A stretch of 64,000 nt of DNA from Amycolatopsis endophytica (GTDB lineage: Bacteria > Actinomycetota > Actinomycetes > Mycobacteriales > Pseudonocardiaceae). The DNA lies in NCBI RefSeq assembly GCF_013410405.1, contig NZ_JACCFK010000001.1, positions 3,038,001 through 3,102,000 of the forward strand. The letters are read 5' to 3'. Positions 43,468-52,082 of this stretch are shown piece after piece (the first letter of the stretch is position 1; each line of letters begins with the position of its first letter). The translations under genes were made by a program, and so were the position numbers. The notes below the pieces were generated by a model that was given only the letters and a program-made list of their open reading frames with translations, was not told where the DNA came from and made no database searches.

Positions 43468-43725
43468 TGCCTGTCCGGCGAGGACGTTCTTGATCTTGAA
43501 GGCCGCGCTTTGCGCGGCGGGGTGACCGCTGGGCGCGTGGGCTACCGGTAGTCGGTCGGCTCGTGCGCGACCTCCCCCGCCCCTCCTCGCGGAGGGTTCC
43601 AGTCGCCGAGCAGACGCGTCAAGGCGGGAAAGAGTACCTTGACCCGCCTGATCGGCGACCGAAGCAGGCTGGGGATGAGGGGCGGGGGAGGTCCGGGCAC
43701 GTCTTGGTTCGGCTTCCGTTGCCGG
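43468..43725. repeat. Dispersed nested-palindrome element, copy 2 (inverted)
   Basis: The reverse complement of this stretch aligns along its length with 10466-10720. It keeps the outer ACCTCCCCCGCCCC arms and the CGCCGA arms; the inner 14-bp stem has two mismatches here. It lies 120 bp after the IS630 element. The whole of 43349-43950 has no credible gene and consists of this element plus the 21-bp array. Confidence 0.7.
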
Positions 43726-43780
43726 GTGGCGGTTTCCGGGGGGCGCCGGGCTTGCGTTGCCGGGTGGTGTGTCCCGGAAG

Positions 43781-43937
43781 GGCAAACACGCCAGCGGGAA
43801 CGGCCAACACGCTGACCGGAAGGGCCAACACGGCGGCGGGAGCGGCCAACACGCGCGTGTTGGCCGCTCCGGGCCGCGTGTTGGCCGCTCCGGGTGGCGT
43901 GTTGGCTGCTGCGGGCGGCGTGTTGGCTGCTGCGGGG
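43781..43937. repeat. Inverted array of 21-bp repeats with a 32-bp central palindrome
   Basis: Forward units begin at 43781, 43802, 43823 and 43844 (GGCCAACACG type). From 43855 the same unit continues in reverse orientation (GTGTTGGCCGCTCCGGGC type) about four times. The turning point is a perfect 32-bp palindrome at 43839-43870, centred between 43854 and 43855. The array could extrude a cruciform or form a long RNA hairpin. Same unit as at 34969-35073. Confidence 0.75.
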
Positions 43938-43950
43938 GCGGTGGTTGTGC

Positions 43951-44214
43951 TCACCCGTGCCGGTCGTCCAGTAGCTCTGCCGGGTGCACTCCCAGTGCCT
44001 CGGCCATCCGGAACAGGGTGTCGAGCGTGATGTTGCGCGTCGGGCGTGGTGCTCCTTGCGCCAGCCGCGATCGTTCCAGTTCGGCGACCACCGAGCGCGA
44101 TACTCCGGCTCGTTCGGCGAGGTCGGACTGGCTCAGGTCGCGGTCCCGGCGCAGTTTGCGGATTCGCGTCGCCAGTGCGCGCAAGCGCGTGTCCAGTGTG
44201 TCCTCGGCAGTCAC
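43951..44214 (-). CDS. XRE-family HTH regulator
   Basis: An 87-residue protein made of one Cro/C1-type HTH domain: TRIRKLRRDRDLSQSDLAER, AGVSRSVVAELERSRLAQGA and ITLDTLFRMAEALGVHPAEL. GTG at 44214 has GGTAGG about 9 nt upstream. It is divergent from a GntR-type HTH protein with a 66-bp AT-rich promoter between them. No effector domain. Target genes unknown. Confidence 0.85.
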   Translation of the reverse strand: MTAEDTLDTRLRALATRIRKLRRDRDLSQSDLAERAGVSRSVVAELERSRLAQGAPRPTRNITLDTLFRMAEALGVHPAELLDDRHG

Positions 44215-44280
44215 GGTCGGGCAGCCTACCAACGATCGAGTTTGCCCTACTTTTTGTCTTTTCTATGGTACCGTGGAGGA

Positions 44281-44568
44281 GTGAGCAGAGAACTCGTCAC
44301 CCACGGTCCGGCCTACCTCTACCGCCTCGTCGCGGACGATCTCGAGCGGCGCATCGAGAGTGGGGAACTGGAGGTCAACAAGCCGCTTCCCGCGGAACAG
44401 GCGCTCGCCCGCGAGTACGGCATCTCGCTGGGCACGAGCCGTCACGCGACCAGGATTCTGCGCGAGCGGGGGCTGGTGTGCACGATCCCGTCGAAGGGCA
44501 CGTTCGTGACGGAGCGTCCGCGCCGGAACCGGGTGTACTGCCTCGACGCGCTCCGGCACGTGAGCTGA
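44281..44568 (+). CDS. Effector-less GntR HTH protein
   Basis: A 95-residue protein containing only the GntR winged helix (PAYLYRLVADDLERRIESGE, LPAEQALAREYGISLGTSRH, ATRILRERGLVCTIPSKGTF). The ligand domain normally following is missing, and the protein ends shortly after the wing. GTG at 44281 follows GGAGG closely. It is divergent from the XRE gene and faces the DnaJ-NERD gene (7 nt apart). Stand-alone GntR domains of this kind occur in actinomycetes and mobile elements. Target unknown. Confidence 0.82.
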   Translation: MSRELVTHGPAYLYRLVADDLERRIESGELEVNKPLPAEQALAREYGISLGTSRHATRILRERGLVCTIPSKGTFVTERPRRNRVYCLDALRHVS

Positions 44569-44575
44569 GAAGCGC

Positions 44576-45625
44576 TCACACCACTTGGGCGCGCACCGTC
44601 CGCAACAACCGTACGTCGACGTGGGACGGCTCGGCCGCCAGCCAGTCGCCGATCACCTGCACGAACTGGTCCGGCGTCATCGGCGGGGCGGGGGCATCGA
44701 AATCCTCGTCGGTGGTGATTTCGCCCGTGCGGCTGGGATACACGATCAGAGCGCCCCGCACCTCGGCACCCGGCAGGAGGGCGCGGAAGGCGTCCAGGGC
44801 CTCCGGCAACTGCGTCGCGCCGCCCAGGAAACGACGATCGTCGCGCCACAGATCGCCGTCCTCGTCAGCCGCGTAGTGGCCGGGCAGCCACGTCTTCGAC
44901 TCGATCAACACCAGACGCCGACCCGCCAGCACAGCGTGATCGATGTCGGCGAACACCGAACCCGGCCACGCGAGCCCGTGAAAAATCCGGGCACCCGGAA
45001 GGCGAGTCAGATACCGCTCCAGCAACTCCGCGGTCAGCCGCTCACCCCACTGGTCCGGCTCACCGCCCGGCGCCCCGAACACCACCGTGCCACCGAACTC
45101 GTCATCCAGCGCGCGCTCCGCACGCCCCAACTCCCGATGCCGCCGCACCAGCCAGATCGCCACCGCCGAAGCCACCAGCAACCACACCGCCACCGCGAGC
45201 GTCCCCGCCATGATCGGCAACACGACCAGCAACAACCACACCAACAACAACACCGCGGGCGCGTGCCCCGGCGCGGCACCCGGCCGTGCTCGTCCGCGCG
45301 CCGCGTCCCACCAGTCCAGCGCATCGGGATCGAGCACAGGCAACTCGGCCGTGAAACCCGGGTCCTCACCCAGCTTCCGGCCCGGCCGCCGCGCCCGCGC
45401 CGGACTCGCCGTCGCCGCCGCCCGCGCCAGCGCCCGGTCATAAGCCGCGCGCTGCAAGGGATCGATCAGAACCTCGTACGCCTGCCGCAACGCCTGGAAC
45501 TCGTCCGGCGAACCACCGGCATCCGGGTGCGCGAGCCGCGCCTTCTGGCGGTACGCCGACTTGATCTCCGTCGTCGAGGCACGCCGGTCCACACCGAGCA
45601 GGTCGTAGTAGCCCTCGCCGCGCAC
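44576..45625 (-). CDS. DnaJ-domain membrane protein with a NERD-like nuclease domain
   Basis: A 349-residue fusion. Residues 5-66 are a J domain with HPD at 33-35, which should stimulate an Hsp70. Two membrane segments lie at about 122-160. The C-terminal half resembles NERD domains: DQWGERLTAELLERYLTRLP, ADIDHAVLAGRRLVLIESKT with D227/D229, E242 and K244 forming a PD-(D/E)xK-like site. NERD domains occur in DNA processing and are suspected nucleases. The combination in one chain, anchored to the membrane, is uncommon. Role unknown. Confidence 0.78.
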   Translation of the reverse strand: MRGEGYYDLLGVDRRASTTEIKSAYRQKARLAHPDAGGSPDEFQALRQAYEVLIDPLQRAAYDRALARAAATASPARARRPGRKLGEDPGFTAELPVLDPDALDWWDAARGRARPGAAPGHAPAVLLLVWLLLVVLPIMAGTLAVAVWLLVASAVAIWLVRRHRELGRAERALDDEFGGTVVFGAPGGEPDQWGERLTAELLERYLTRLPGARIFHGLAWPGSVFADIDHAVLAGRRLVLIESKTWLPGHYAADEDGDLWRDDRRFLGGATQLPEALDAFRALLPGAEVRGALIVYPSRTGEITTDEDFDAPAPPMTPDQFVQVIGDWLAAEPSHVDVRLLRTVRAQVV

Positions 45626-45679
45626 GCGGTCACTTTATGTGGTCTCCGATTTCCCGCCACATCTGGCTAGAGTCACCCA

Positions 45680-46267
45680 GTGGTCCTCGACATCGCGGGC
45701 AGACTGGGCATCCGCACCGGCCGCCTCGTCGCGCCCACCGGGATCGCGGCCACCATCGCCGGTGCCGCGCTCTTCGTCCTCCCACCCCACAGCACCCTCG
45801 CCGCCATCGCACTCGGACTGGCCGGCATCGCGGCCTTCGCACTCGGCACCGCCCGGCAGGCCCACGGCCGCTGGTGGGCACTCGCCGCCGGAGCGATCAG
45901 CGCCGCCCTGCTGTTCGCGGCCCTCACCGTCGCCGGCCGCGGCATCGCGCTGCACGCATTCGGCACCGCCGAAACCTGCACGGTCACCGACCGCACCATG
46001 AACGAAACCGGAGTGCGCTACCACCACTACGGCTTCGTGCACACCCTCACCTGCGAAACCGGCACCCGCACCCTCCGCACCGACCCCGGTGACCGCGCCG
46101 CCACCGGGTCCACCGTGACGCTCCTGACCGACCGTGGCGGCCTCCTCGAACCCGACTTCGCCGCCCGCCACCCGCTGCTGCTGGAAGTGCCCGCCGTGCT
46201 CGCAGGCATCGCCCTGACCACGGCGACCATCGTGCTCGCCCGCCGATCGGTCAGGTCAGCGAACTAG
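45680..46267 (+). CDS. Hypothetical integral membrane protein
   Basis: A 195-residue protein with about four hydrophobic segments: near 20-36, 40-58, 66-86 and the C-terminal 167-186. A loop of roughly 80 residues with two Cys (ETCTVTDRTMN and HTLTCETGTRT) lies between the third and fourth segments, presumably outside. GTG at 45680. It is divergent from the DnaJ-NERD gene and overlaps the DUF2237 gene by 17 bp at the 3' end. No family recognised. Confidence 0.65.
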   Translation: MVLDIAGRLGIRTGRLVAPTGIAATIAGAALFVLPPHSTLAAIALGLAGIAAFALGTARQAHGRWWALAAGAISAALLFAALTVAGRGIALHAFGTAETCTVTDRTMNETGVRYHHYGFVHTLTCETGTRTLRTDPGDRAATGSTVTLLTDRGGLLEPDFAARHPLLLEVPAVLAGIALTTATIVLARRSVRSAN

Positions 46268-46643
46268 GGTCGGCCGGCACGTCGACCGCATGCCGTCGCA
46301 ACGCCTCCAGCGGAACGATGTCCAGCGCCCGCTCATGCGTCGACGCCAGCACCACCGGCGCCGCCGCCCCCGACTCGTACGCCTGCCGCCACCGCGCGGC
46401 GACCACGCACCACCGGTCACCCGGCTGCAGACCGGGGAAGCCGTACTCGGGGCGGGGCGTGGACAGGTCGTTGCCGACCCCGCGCTGGAACTCCAGGAAC
46501 TCCTTGGTCACCACGGTGCACACGGTGTGGCTGCCGAGGTCGTCGTCACCCGTCGTGCAGCACCCGTCCCGGTAGTAGCCGGTCATCGGATCGGTGCCGC
46601 AGGGCTCGAGGTCCCCGCCCAGAACATTGCGATCGGTCGTCAT
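46251..46643 (-). CDS. DUF2237 protein
   Basis: A 130-residue soluble protein with all features of DUF2237: NVLGGDLEPCGTDPMTGYYR and DGCCTTGDDDLGSHTVCTVV at the start, then EFLEFQRGVGNDLSTPRPEY and PGLQPGDRWCVVAARWRQAY, ending near LEALRRHAVD. Conserved cysteines suggest a metal or catalytic role, but no function is known. ATG at 46643. One isolated unit of the 21-bp repeat family (GTGTTGGCGCCCGGAAC, near 46701) lies upstream. Confidence 0.9.
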   Translation of the reverse strand: MTTDRNVLGGDLEPCGTDPMTGYYRDGCCTTGDDDLGSHTVCTVVTKEFLEFQRGVGNDLSTPRPEYGFPGLQPGDRWCVVAARWRQAYESGAAAPVVLASTHERALDIVPLEALRRHAVDVPADPSSLT

Positions 46644-46720
46644 GGCAGTCCGTGCTGTCGCTTCCCGTCGGCCTGGGTCAGAGCGTACTCGACGTCACCG
46701 TGTTGGCGCCCGGAACAGTC

Positions 46721-48058
46721 CTACGCCGGAGCGCCGCCAGGGGAGGTTACCGAGACCCTTCCGTCGTCGCTGTTCCTGCGGCCGAGGTCGGCCGTCGGGA
46801 CGCGGTGGTTGTCCCGGCCGGTCAGCACCGCGATCACGTTCACCAGGCACAGTCCCGCGGTGAAGATCGCGACGCCGGCCCAGTTCGCGGACTTGTCACC
46901 GGCGATCGCGGCCGCGATCGCCGGCGTGAAACCGGCGATCGCGAACCCGATCTGCGTGCCGATGGCCATGCCGGACAACCGCACCCGCGCCGGGAACATC
47001 TCGCCGTAGAAGGCGGGCCACACCGCGTTCGTCGCGCTGTAGACGATGCCGAACATCAGGATGCCCGTCGCGAACACGAGTACGTAGTTGCCGGACGCGA
47101 TCGCGCCGAGATAGGCGAAGATCAGCACCGCGCAGCCGAGCGAGCCGCCGATGAACACCGGCTTGCGCCCGATCCGGTCGGCGAGCATCGCCCACAGTGG
47201 AATGGCGCCGAGCGCGACGACGTTGGCCAGCACACCGACCCACAACATGGGGGTGCGGGCGAGCCCGGCCGAGTTGACCGCGTAGGACAGCGCGTAGACG
47301 GTGAAGATCGTGCTCACCGCGGCGATCACGGCCGCGAAGACGACCCGCAGCACATCGGCCCAGTGGTCCCGGAACAGCACCGCGACCGGCAGCTTCGCCT
47401 GCTCCTTTCCGGCGACCTCGCGCTCGAACACCGGCGTCTCGTCCAGCTTGCGCCGGATGACGAACGCGGCGACCACCACCACCGCGCTGGCCCAGAACGG
47501 CATCCGCCAGCCCCAGCTCCGCAACGCCTCCGTCGGCATGGCCGCGACGGGCAGGAAGACCGCGGTCGCCAGGATCTGCCCGGCCTGCGTGCCCGACAGG
47601 GTCCAGCTCGTGTAGTACGAGCGCCGGTCCTCCGGTGCGTGTTCGAGCGACATCGAGTTGGCCCCGGCCTGCTCACCCGCGGCCGACAGACCCTGCAGCA
47701 GCCGCAGGACCACGAGCAGCACCGGCGCGAGCACGCCGACCTGCCCGTAGGTCGGCAGGCAGCCGACCAGGAAGGTCGAGGCACCCATCAGCAGCACGGT
47801 GAAGACCAGGACCTTCTTGCGGCCGAACCGGTCGCCGACGTGGCCGAGGATGAACGCGCCGACCGGACGGGCGACGTAGCCGACGCCGAACGTGGCCAGC
47901 GCCAGTAGCGTTCCGGCCGTGGGGTCCGAGCTGGGGAAGAAGACCTTGCCGAAGACCAGTGCGGCGGCGGTGCCGTAGATGAAGAAGTCGTAGTACTCCA
48001 GCGCGCTGCCTACCCAGGCCGCCACCGCGGCTTTGCGGGGCTTTCCGTGCTCGACCAC
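46721..48058 (-). CDS. MFS transporter, metabolite:H+ symporter family
   Basis: A 445-residue carrier with about twelve membrane segments. The MHS signatures are WVGSALEYYDFFIYGTAAAL at the start, FGVGYVARPVGAFILGHVGD followed by RFGRKKVL, and DRIGRKPVF in the second half. Relatives import shikimate, alpha-ketoglutarate or aromatic acids. It neighbours a TetR regulator and a QsuB-like dehydroshikimate dehydratase, so shikimate, quinate or dehydroshikimate uptake is probable. GTG at 48058. Confidence 0.87.
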   Translation of the reverse strand: MVEHGKPRKAAVAAWVGSALEYYDFFIYGTAAALVFGKVFFPSSDPTAGTLLALATFGVGYVARPVGAFILGHVGDRFGRKKVLVFTVLLMGASTFLVGCLPTYGQVGVLAPVLLVVLRLLQGLSAAGEQAGANSMSLEHAPEDRRSYYTSWTLSGTQAGQILATAVFLPVAAMPTEALRSWGWRMPFWASAVVVVAAFVIRRKLDETPVFEREVAGKEQAKLPVAVLFRDHWADVLRVVFAAVIAAVSTIFTVYALSYAVNSAGLARTPMLWVGVLANVVALGAIPLWAMLADRIGRKPVFIGGSLGCAVLIFAYLGAIASGNYVLVFATGILMFGIVYSATNAVWPAFYGEMFPARVRLSGMAIGTQIGFAIAGFTPAIAAAIAGDKSANWAGVAIFTAGLCLVNVIAVLTGRDNHRVPTADLGRRNSDDGRVSVTSPGGAPA

Positions 48059-48176
48059 GTCGATACTCCTGTCGCGTCGGTGCTCCGTTGCGGGCGCGAT
48101 TAATGTACCGTTTGGTTACGTACCAGATGGTGAGTTAGCGTGAGTGGCCTGTCAACCCGCGGAAGGGACGAAACGC

Positions 48177-48815
48177 TCAGTGCGCGGTCAGGTACTCGAC
48201 CAGCAGGTCGCCGAGCATCTTCCGGTAGTGCTCGCGCCGGCCGGGGTCGAGCATGTCGCGCTCGAAGATGGCGTTGAACGTGTACCGGTTGGCGGTGCGG
48301 AACACGCAGAACGCGCTGATCATCATGTGCACGTCCAGCGCGTCGACGTCGTCGCGGAAAGTGCCGTCGGCACGCCCGCGCCGCAGGATGCGGGTCAGCA
48401 CGTCCAGCGCGGGGTTGGCGAGTTTCGACAGCACCTCGGACCGGCCGATGTGCTCGGCGTTGTGGATGTTCTCGATGCTGACCAGCCGGATGAAGTCGGG
48501 GTGCGACTCGTGGTGGTCGAAGGTCAGCTCGGCCAGCTGCCGCACCGCCTCGACCGGGTCGAGGTGGTCGACGTCGAGCTCCTGCTCCCTGGCCCGGATG
48601 CCGGAGTAGGCGCGCTCCAGTACCGCGATGTAGAGCCCTTCCTTGCTGCCGAAGTAGTAGTAGAGCATCCGCTTGGTGGTGCGGGTCTTCGCGGCGATCT
48701 CGTTGACCCGTGCCCCGGCGTAGCCCTGGTCGGCGAACTCGCGGCTGGCCACGTCGAGGATCTCGGCGCGGGTGCGCTCGGCGTCGCGGCGGCGTTCGGC
48801 GCTCTCGGTCGGCAT
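48177..48815 (-). CDS. TetR-family regulator of the dehydroshikimate module
   Basis: A 212-residue regulator. The N-terminal HTH (about 15-62) includes TRAEILDVASREFADQGYAG and ARVNEIAAKTRTTKRMLYYY, followed by FGSKEGLY. The C-terminal helices hold ESHPDFIRLVSIENIHNAEH, a segment common in TetR proteins near aromatic-catabolism genes. ATG at 48815 is preferred over the longer frame to 48854. It lies between the transporter and the divergent QsuB-like gene, and probably controls both. Confidence 0.87.
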   Translation of the reverse strand: MPTESAERRRDAERTRAEILDVASREFADQGYAGARVNEIAAKTRTTKRMLYYYFGSKEGLYIAVLERAYSGIRAREQELDVDHLDPVEAVRQLAELTFDHHESHPDFIRLVSIENIHNAEHIGRSEVLSKLANPALDVLTRILRRGRADGTFRDDVDALDVHMMISAFCVFRTANRYTFNAIFERDMLDPGRREHYRKMLGDLLVEYLTAH

Positions 48816-48880
48816 AGGCGCACCGTAGGACTCACCGTTCGGTTCAACCAACACCGGCCCGTGCGAGAGGAGCCCCGGCG

Positions 48881-50668
48881 ATGAGGCGAGGGATCGCGAC
48901 CGTGTGCCTGTCCGGCACGATCGAGGACAAGCTGACCGCGGCGGCCGCCGCCGGGTTCGACGGCGTCGAGATCTTCGAGAACGACCTGATCGTCTCCACG
49001 CTCTCCCCGGGCGAGGTTCGCCGCCGCTGTGACGACCTCGGCCTGTCGGTGGACCTGTACCAGCCGTTCCGGGACTTCGAGGCGGTGCCGCCGCCGGTGT
49101 TCGAGGCGAACCTGCGCCGTGCCGAACGCAAGTTCGACGTGATGGAGCAGCTCGGCACCGGCACGATGCTGGTGTGCTCGTCGGTGTCCCCGGACGCCGT
49201 GGACGACGACGACCTCGCGGCCGAACAAGTGCATGCGCTCGGTGTACGGGCTGCTCGGCGCGGGATGCGCATCGCGTACGAGGCGCTGGCGTGGGGCCGG
49301 TTCGTCGACACCTACGACCATTCGTGGCGCATCGTGCGGCGGGCGGACCACCCGGCGCTGGGCCTGTGCCTGGACAGCTTCCACGTCCTGTCGCGCGGGA
49401 GTGACCTGTCGCTGATCCGGACGATCCCCGGCGAGAAGATCTTCTTCCTGCAGCTGGCGGACGCGCCCCGGCTGCACATGGACGTGCTGCAGTGGAGCAG
49501 GCACCACCGGCTGTTCCCCGGGCAGGGCGCCTTCGACCTGACCGCGTTCGTCGGGCACGTGCTGGCCACCGGGTACGACGGGCCGCTGTCGCTGGAGGTG
49601 TTCAACGACGTGTTCCGGCAGTCCGATCCGGGCCGGGCCGCGGTGGACGCGATGCGCTCCGTGCTCGGGCTGGAGGAGTCGCTGGGCGAACCGGCGATCG
49701 CGGCGCCGGAGCTGACCGGGCACGCCTTCACCGAGCTGACCGTCGATCCGGTCACGGGCCCGCAGCTGGTGCGGGCGCTGACCGCGATGGGCTTCGCGCG
49801 CACCGGGCAGCACCGGTCGAAGCCGGTGCAGCTGTGGACCCAGGGTGCGGCGCGGGTGCTGCTGAACGAGACCGGTGGTCCGGCGGAGATCGGCGCGCTG
49901 GCGGTGGAGAGCGCGGATCCGGCGCGCTCGGCGTCGCGGGCGGAGTACTTCCACGCGCCCGTGTTGCCGCGTGAACACCGTGCGGACGAGGCGGACCTCT
50001 CCGCCGTCACGGCCCCGGACGGCACGGCGGTGTTCTTCTGCCGCGACGGGTGGCAGGCCGACTTCGAGCCGACCGGAGCGACCGCCGCGGGCGCGGGGCT
50101 TTTGGCGACCGACCACGTGTCGCTGAGCCAGCCGTTCGACAACTTCGACGAGGCCGCGTTGTTCTACCGGACCGTGCTCGGGCTGGACCCGGAGATGCCG
50201 ACGGAGTTCGCCGCGCCGTTCGGCCTGATCCGCAGCCGCGCGGTGACCAACCCGTCGAACACGGTCCGGGTCGCGCTGAACGTGGCGCTGCTGCGGCGCG
50301 GCGACTGGGCGCCGGGCGTGCCCGACCCGCAGCACATCGCCTTCACCAGCGACGACCTGATGGCCAGTGCCAAGGCGATGCGCGCCGCCGGTGCGCCGCT
50401 GCTGGAGATTCCCGCCAACTACTACGACGATCTGGACGCCGGGCTGGCCCCGACGCCCGGCCTGCTCGCGGCCCTGCGCGAGTACTCCGTGCTCTACGAC
50501 CGCGACGAGCACGGCGAATACCTGCACTTCTACACGGAGGTGCTGGGTTCGCGGGTGTTCTTCGAGGTGGTCCAGCGGATCGACGGCTACCGCGGCTACG
50601 GCGCGGCCAACGCCCCCGTGCGCATGGCGGCGCACCGGAGGCAGCGGCTGTCGCGCCAGGCGGACTGA
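48881..50668 (+). CDS. Bifunctional 3-dehydroshikimate dehydratase/HPPD-like protein (QsuB-type)
   Basis: A 595-residue two-domain protein. The N-terminal ~270 residues are a sugar-isomerase-like TIM barrel: MRRGIATVCLSGTIEDKLTA, GVEIFENDLI, RIAYEALAWGRFVDTYDHSW, GLCLDSFHVLSRG and SLEVFNDVFRQ give the metal ligands (Glu, Asp/His, Glu). The C-terminal part is a VOC fold as in 4-hydroxyphenylpyruvate dioxygenase (DHVSLSQPFDNFDEAALFYR, HIAFTSDDL, FYTEVLGSRVFFEVVQR). The same architecture in Corynebacterium QsuB converts 3-dehydroshikimate to protocatechuate. ATG at 48881 has GAGAGGAG upstream. Confidence 0.85.
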   Translation: MRRGIATVCLSGTIEDKLTAAAAAGFDGVEIFENDLIVSTLSPGEVRRRCDDLGLSVDLYQPFRDFEAVPPPVFEANLRRAERKFDVMEQLGTGTMLVCSSVSPDAVDDDDLAAEQVHALGVRAARRGMRIAYEALAWGRFVDTYDHSWRIVRRADHPALGLCLDSFHVLSRGSDLSLIRTIPGEKIFFLQLADAPRLHMDVLQWSRHHRLFPGQGAFDLTAFVGHVLATGYDGPLSLEVFNDVFRQSDPGRAAVDAMRSVLGLEESLGEPAIAAPELTGHAFTELTVDPVTGPQLVRALTAMGFARTGQHRSKPVQLWTQGAARVLLNETGGPAEIGALAVESADPARSASRAEYFHAPVLPREHRADEADLSAVTAPDGTAVFFCRDGWQADFEPTGATAAGAGLLATDHVSLSQPFDNFDEAALFYRTVLGLDPEMPTEFAAPFGLIRSRAVTNPSNTVRVALNVALLRRGDWAPGVPDPQHIAFTSDDLMASAKAMRAAGAPLLEIPANYYDDLDAGLAPTPGLLAALREYSVLYDRDEHGEYLHFYTEVLGSRVFFEVVQRIDGYRGYGAANAPVRMAAHRRQRLSRQAD

Positions 50669-50748
50669 ACCGCGGATTCCGGCAGGACACCCATCCGATT
50701 CCCGTGCCGCTCCGAACAACGGGTGTCGGCAGCAGGGAGGATGACGGG

Positions 50749-51339
50749 ATGGACGACTCGGTCCGGGCGATGCGCTCGGCCTCGGGCCCGGTGAGCCCTA
50801 CGCCCGAGGACCTGATGACGCAGGTCGCGCGGGGGAGCGAGGCGGCGTTCGAGCAGCTCTACGACGTCGTGGCCGGACCGGTGTTCGGGGTGGTGCGGCG
50901 GGTGGTGCGCGACGTCGCCCAGTCCGAGGAGGTCGCGCAGGAGGTCCTGGTGGAGCTGTGGCGCACCGCGGCGCGCTACGACCGCGAGCAGGGCAGCGTG
51001 CTGAACTGGACGCTGACCCTGGCGCACCGCCGCGCCGTCGACCGGGTGCGCTCGGCGCAGGCCCGTACCGACCGGGAGCAGCGTGCGGGCGCGACGGCAC
51101 CCGGACGCGAGTTCGACGAGGTGCTGGAGGCGGTCACCGCCCGGCTGGAGCGCGAACAGGTGCGGCGCTGCCTGGCCGGTCTCACCGAGCTGCAGCGCGA
51201 GTCGATCATGCTGGCCTACTACGGCGGCCACACCTACCCGGAGGTGGCCGAGCTGCTGAACAGTCCACTGGGGACGGTCAAGACCCGGCTGCGGGACGGC
51301 CTGATCCGGCTGCGCGACTGCCTGGGGGTGACCCGGTGA
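50749..51339 (+). CDS. sigK: ECF sigma factor, SigK-like
   Basis: A 196-residue ECF sigma factor. Region 2 includes AFEQLYDVVAGPVFGVVRRV and SEEVAQEVLVELWRTAARYD, region 4 includes LTELQRESIMLAYYGGHTYP and LLNSPLGTVKTRLRDGLIRL. ATG at 50749 has AGGGAGG 8 nt upstream. Its stop overlaps the anti-sigma start by 4 bp (GTGA), as in sigK-rskA of mycobacteria. It should be held inactive at the membrane until RskA is cleaved. Confidence 0.9.
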   Translation: MDDSVRAMRSASGPVSPTPEDLMTQVARGSEAAFEQLYDVVAGPVFGVVRRVVRDVAQSEEVAQEVLVELWRTAARYDREQGSVLNWTLTLAHRRAVDRVRSAQARTDREQRAGATAPGREFDEVLEAVTARLEREQVRRCLAGLTELQRESIMLAYYGGHTYPEVAELLNSPLGTVKTRLRDGLIRLRDCLGVTR

Positions 51340-52082
51340 ACCCGGATGTGCACATGCTGACCGGCGCTTACGCGCTGGACGCGCTCGACGAGCTGGAGCG
51401 GCGCCGGTTCGAGGCGCACCTGGCCGAGTGCGCGGACTGCGAGCGCGAGGTCGCCGAACTGCGCGCGACCGCGGCGCGTCTGGGGGCCGCGATCTCGGAG
51501 ACACCGCCCCCGGCGCTGCGCGGCCGCGTGATCGAGCGGGTCGCCCAGGTCCGGCAGGAGCCGCCCGGGCGCGGCTCCGCTGTGCACGGGACGAGGAACT
51601 GGGCGATGCGGCTGGTGTCGGCGGCGGCTGTGGTGGCGATCGCGGCGGCCGCGGTCGCCGGGGTGCTGGCGGTGCGGGCGGACCGGCAGCTGGACAGCGC
51701 GCAGGCGCGGCTGGAACAGGAGCAGACGCAGCTCGCGGCGCTGACCGACCTGCTGTCGGCACCCGACGTGCGCACCCTGTCCGGCACGGACGCCGGCATC
51801 CCCGGCGACGCGCGGATGATCATGTCGCTGACCCGCGACCGCGCGATGCTGACGATGACCGGCCTGCCCGACCAGTCCGCGGACTCGACCTACCAGGCGT
51901 GGACGATCGACGAGACCGGCCCGCACTCCGCCGGTGTCATGGGGAACGCGGGCACCACGGAGGCGCCCCTGGTGTTCGCGGGCGTGCAGGGCGTGCGCAC
52001 GGTCGCGGTGACCGTCGAACCCGCGGGCGGATCGGCCGCGCCGACGACGACGCCGGTCGTGGTGTTCACGATGCCGGTGTGA
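51336..52082 (+). CDS. rskA: Anti-sigma-K factor RskA-like membrane protein
   Basis: A 248-residue anti-sigma factor. The cytosolic zinc-binding domain has H28, C32 and C35 (EAHLAECADCERE). One membrane helix spans about 92-113 (LVSAAAVVAIAAAAVAGVLA). The extracellular RskA domain includes MSLTRDRAMLTMTGLPDQSA, TYQAWTIDETGPHSAGVMGN and a C-terminal VAVTVEPAGGSAAPTTTPVV. It is translationally coupled to sigK. Its last 17 bp overlap the convergent SnoaL-like gene. Confidence 0.9.
   Translation: MNPDVHMLTGAYALDALDELERRRFEAHLAECADCEREVAELRATAARLGAAISETPPPALRGRVIERVAQVRQEPPGRGSAVHGTRNWAMRLVSAAAVVAIAAAAVAGVLAVRADRQLDSAQARLEQEQTQLAALTDLLSAPDVRTLSGTDAGIPGDARMIMSLTRDRAMLTMTGLPDQSADSTYQAWTIDETGPHSAGVMGNAGTTEAPLVFAGVQGVRTVAVTVEPAGGSAAPTTTPVVVFTMPV

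Noticed and set aside
43781..43937. Repeats read as a Gly/Ala/Asn/Thr-rich repetitive protein
   Set aside because: The array reverses orientation in the middle and no start, ribosome site or conserved flank supports translation.
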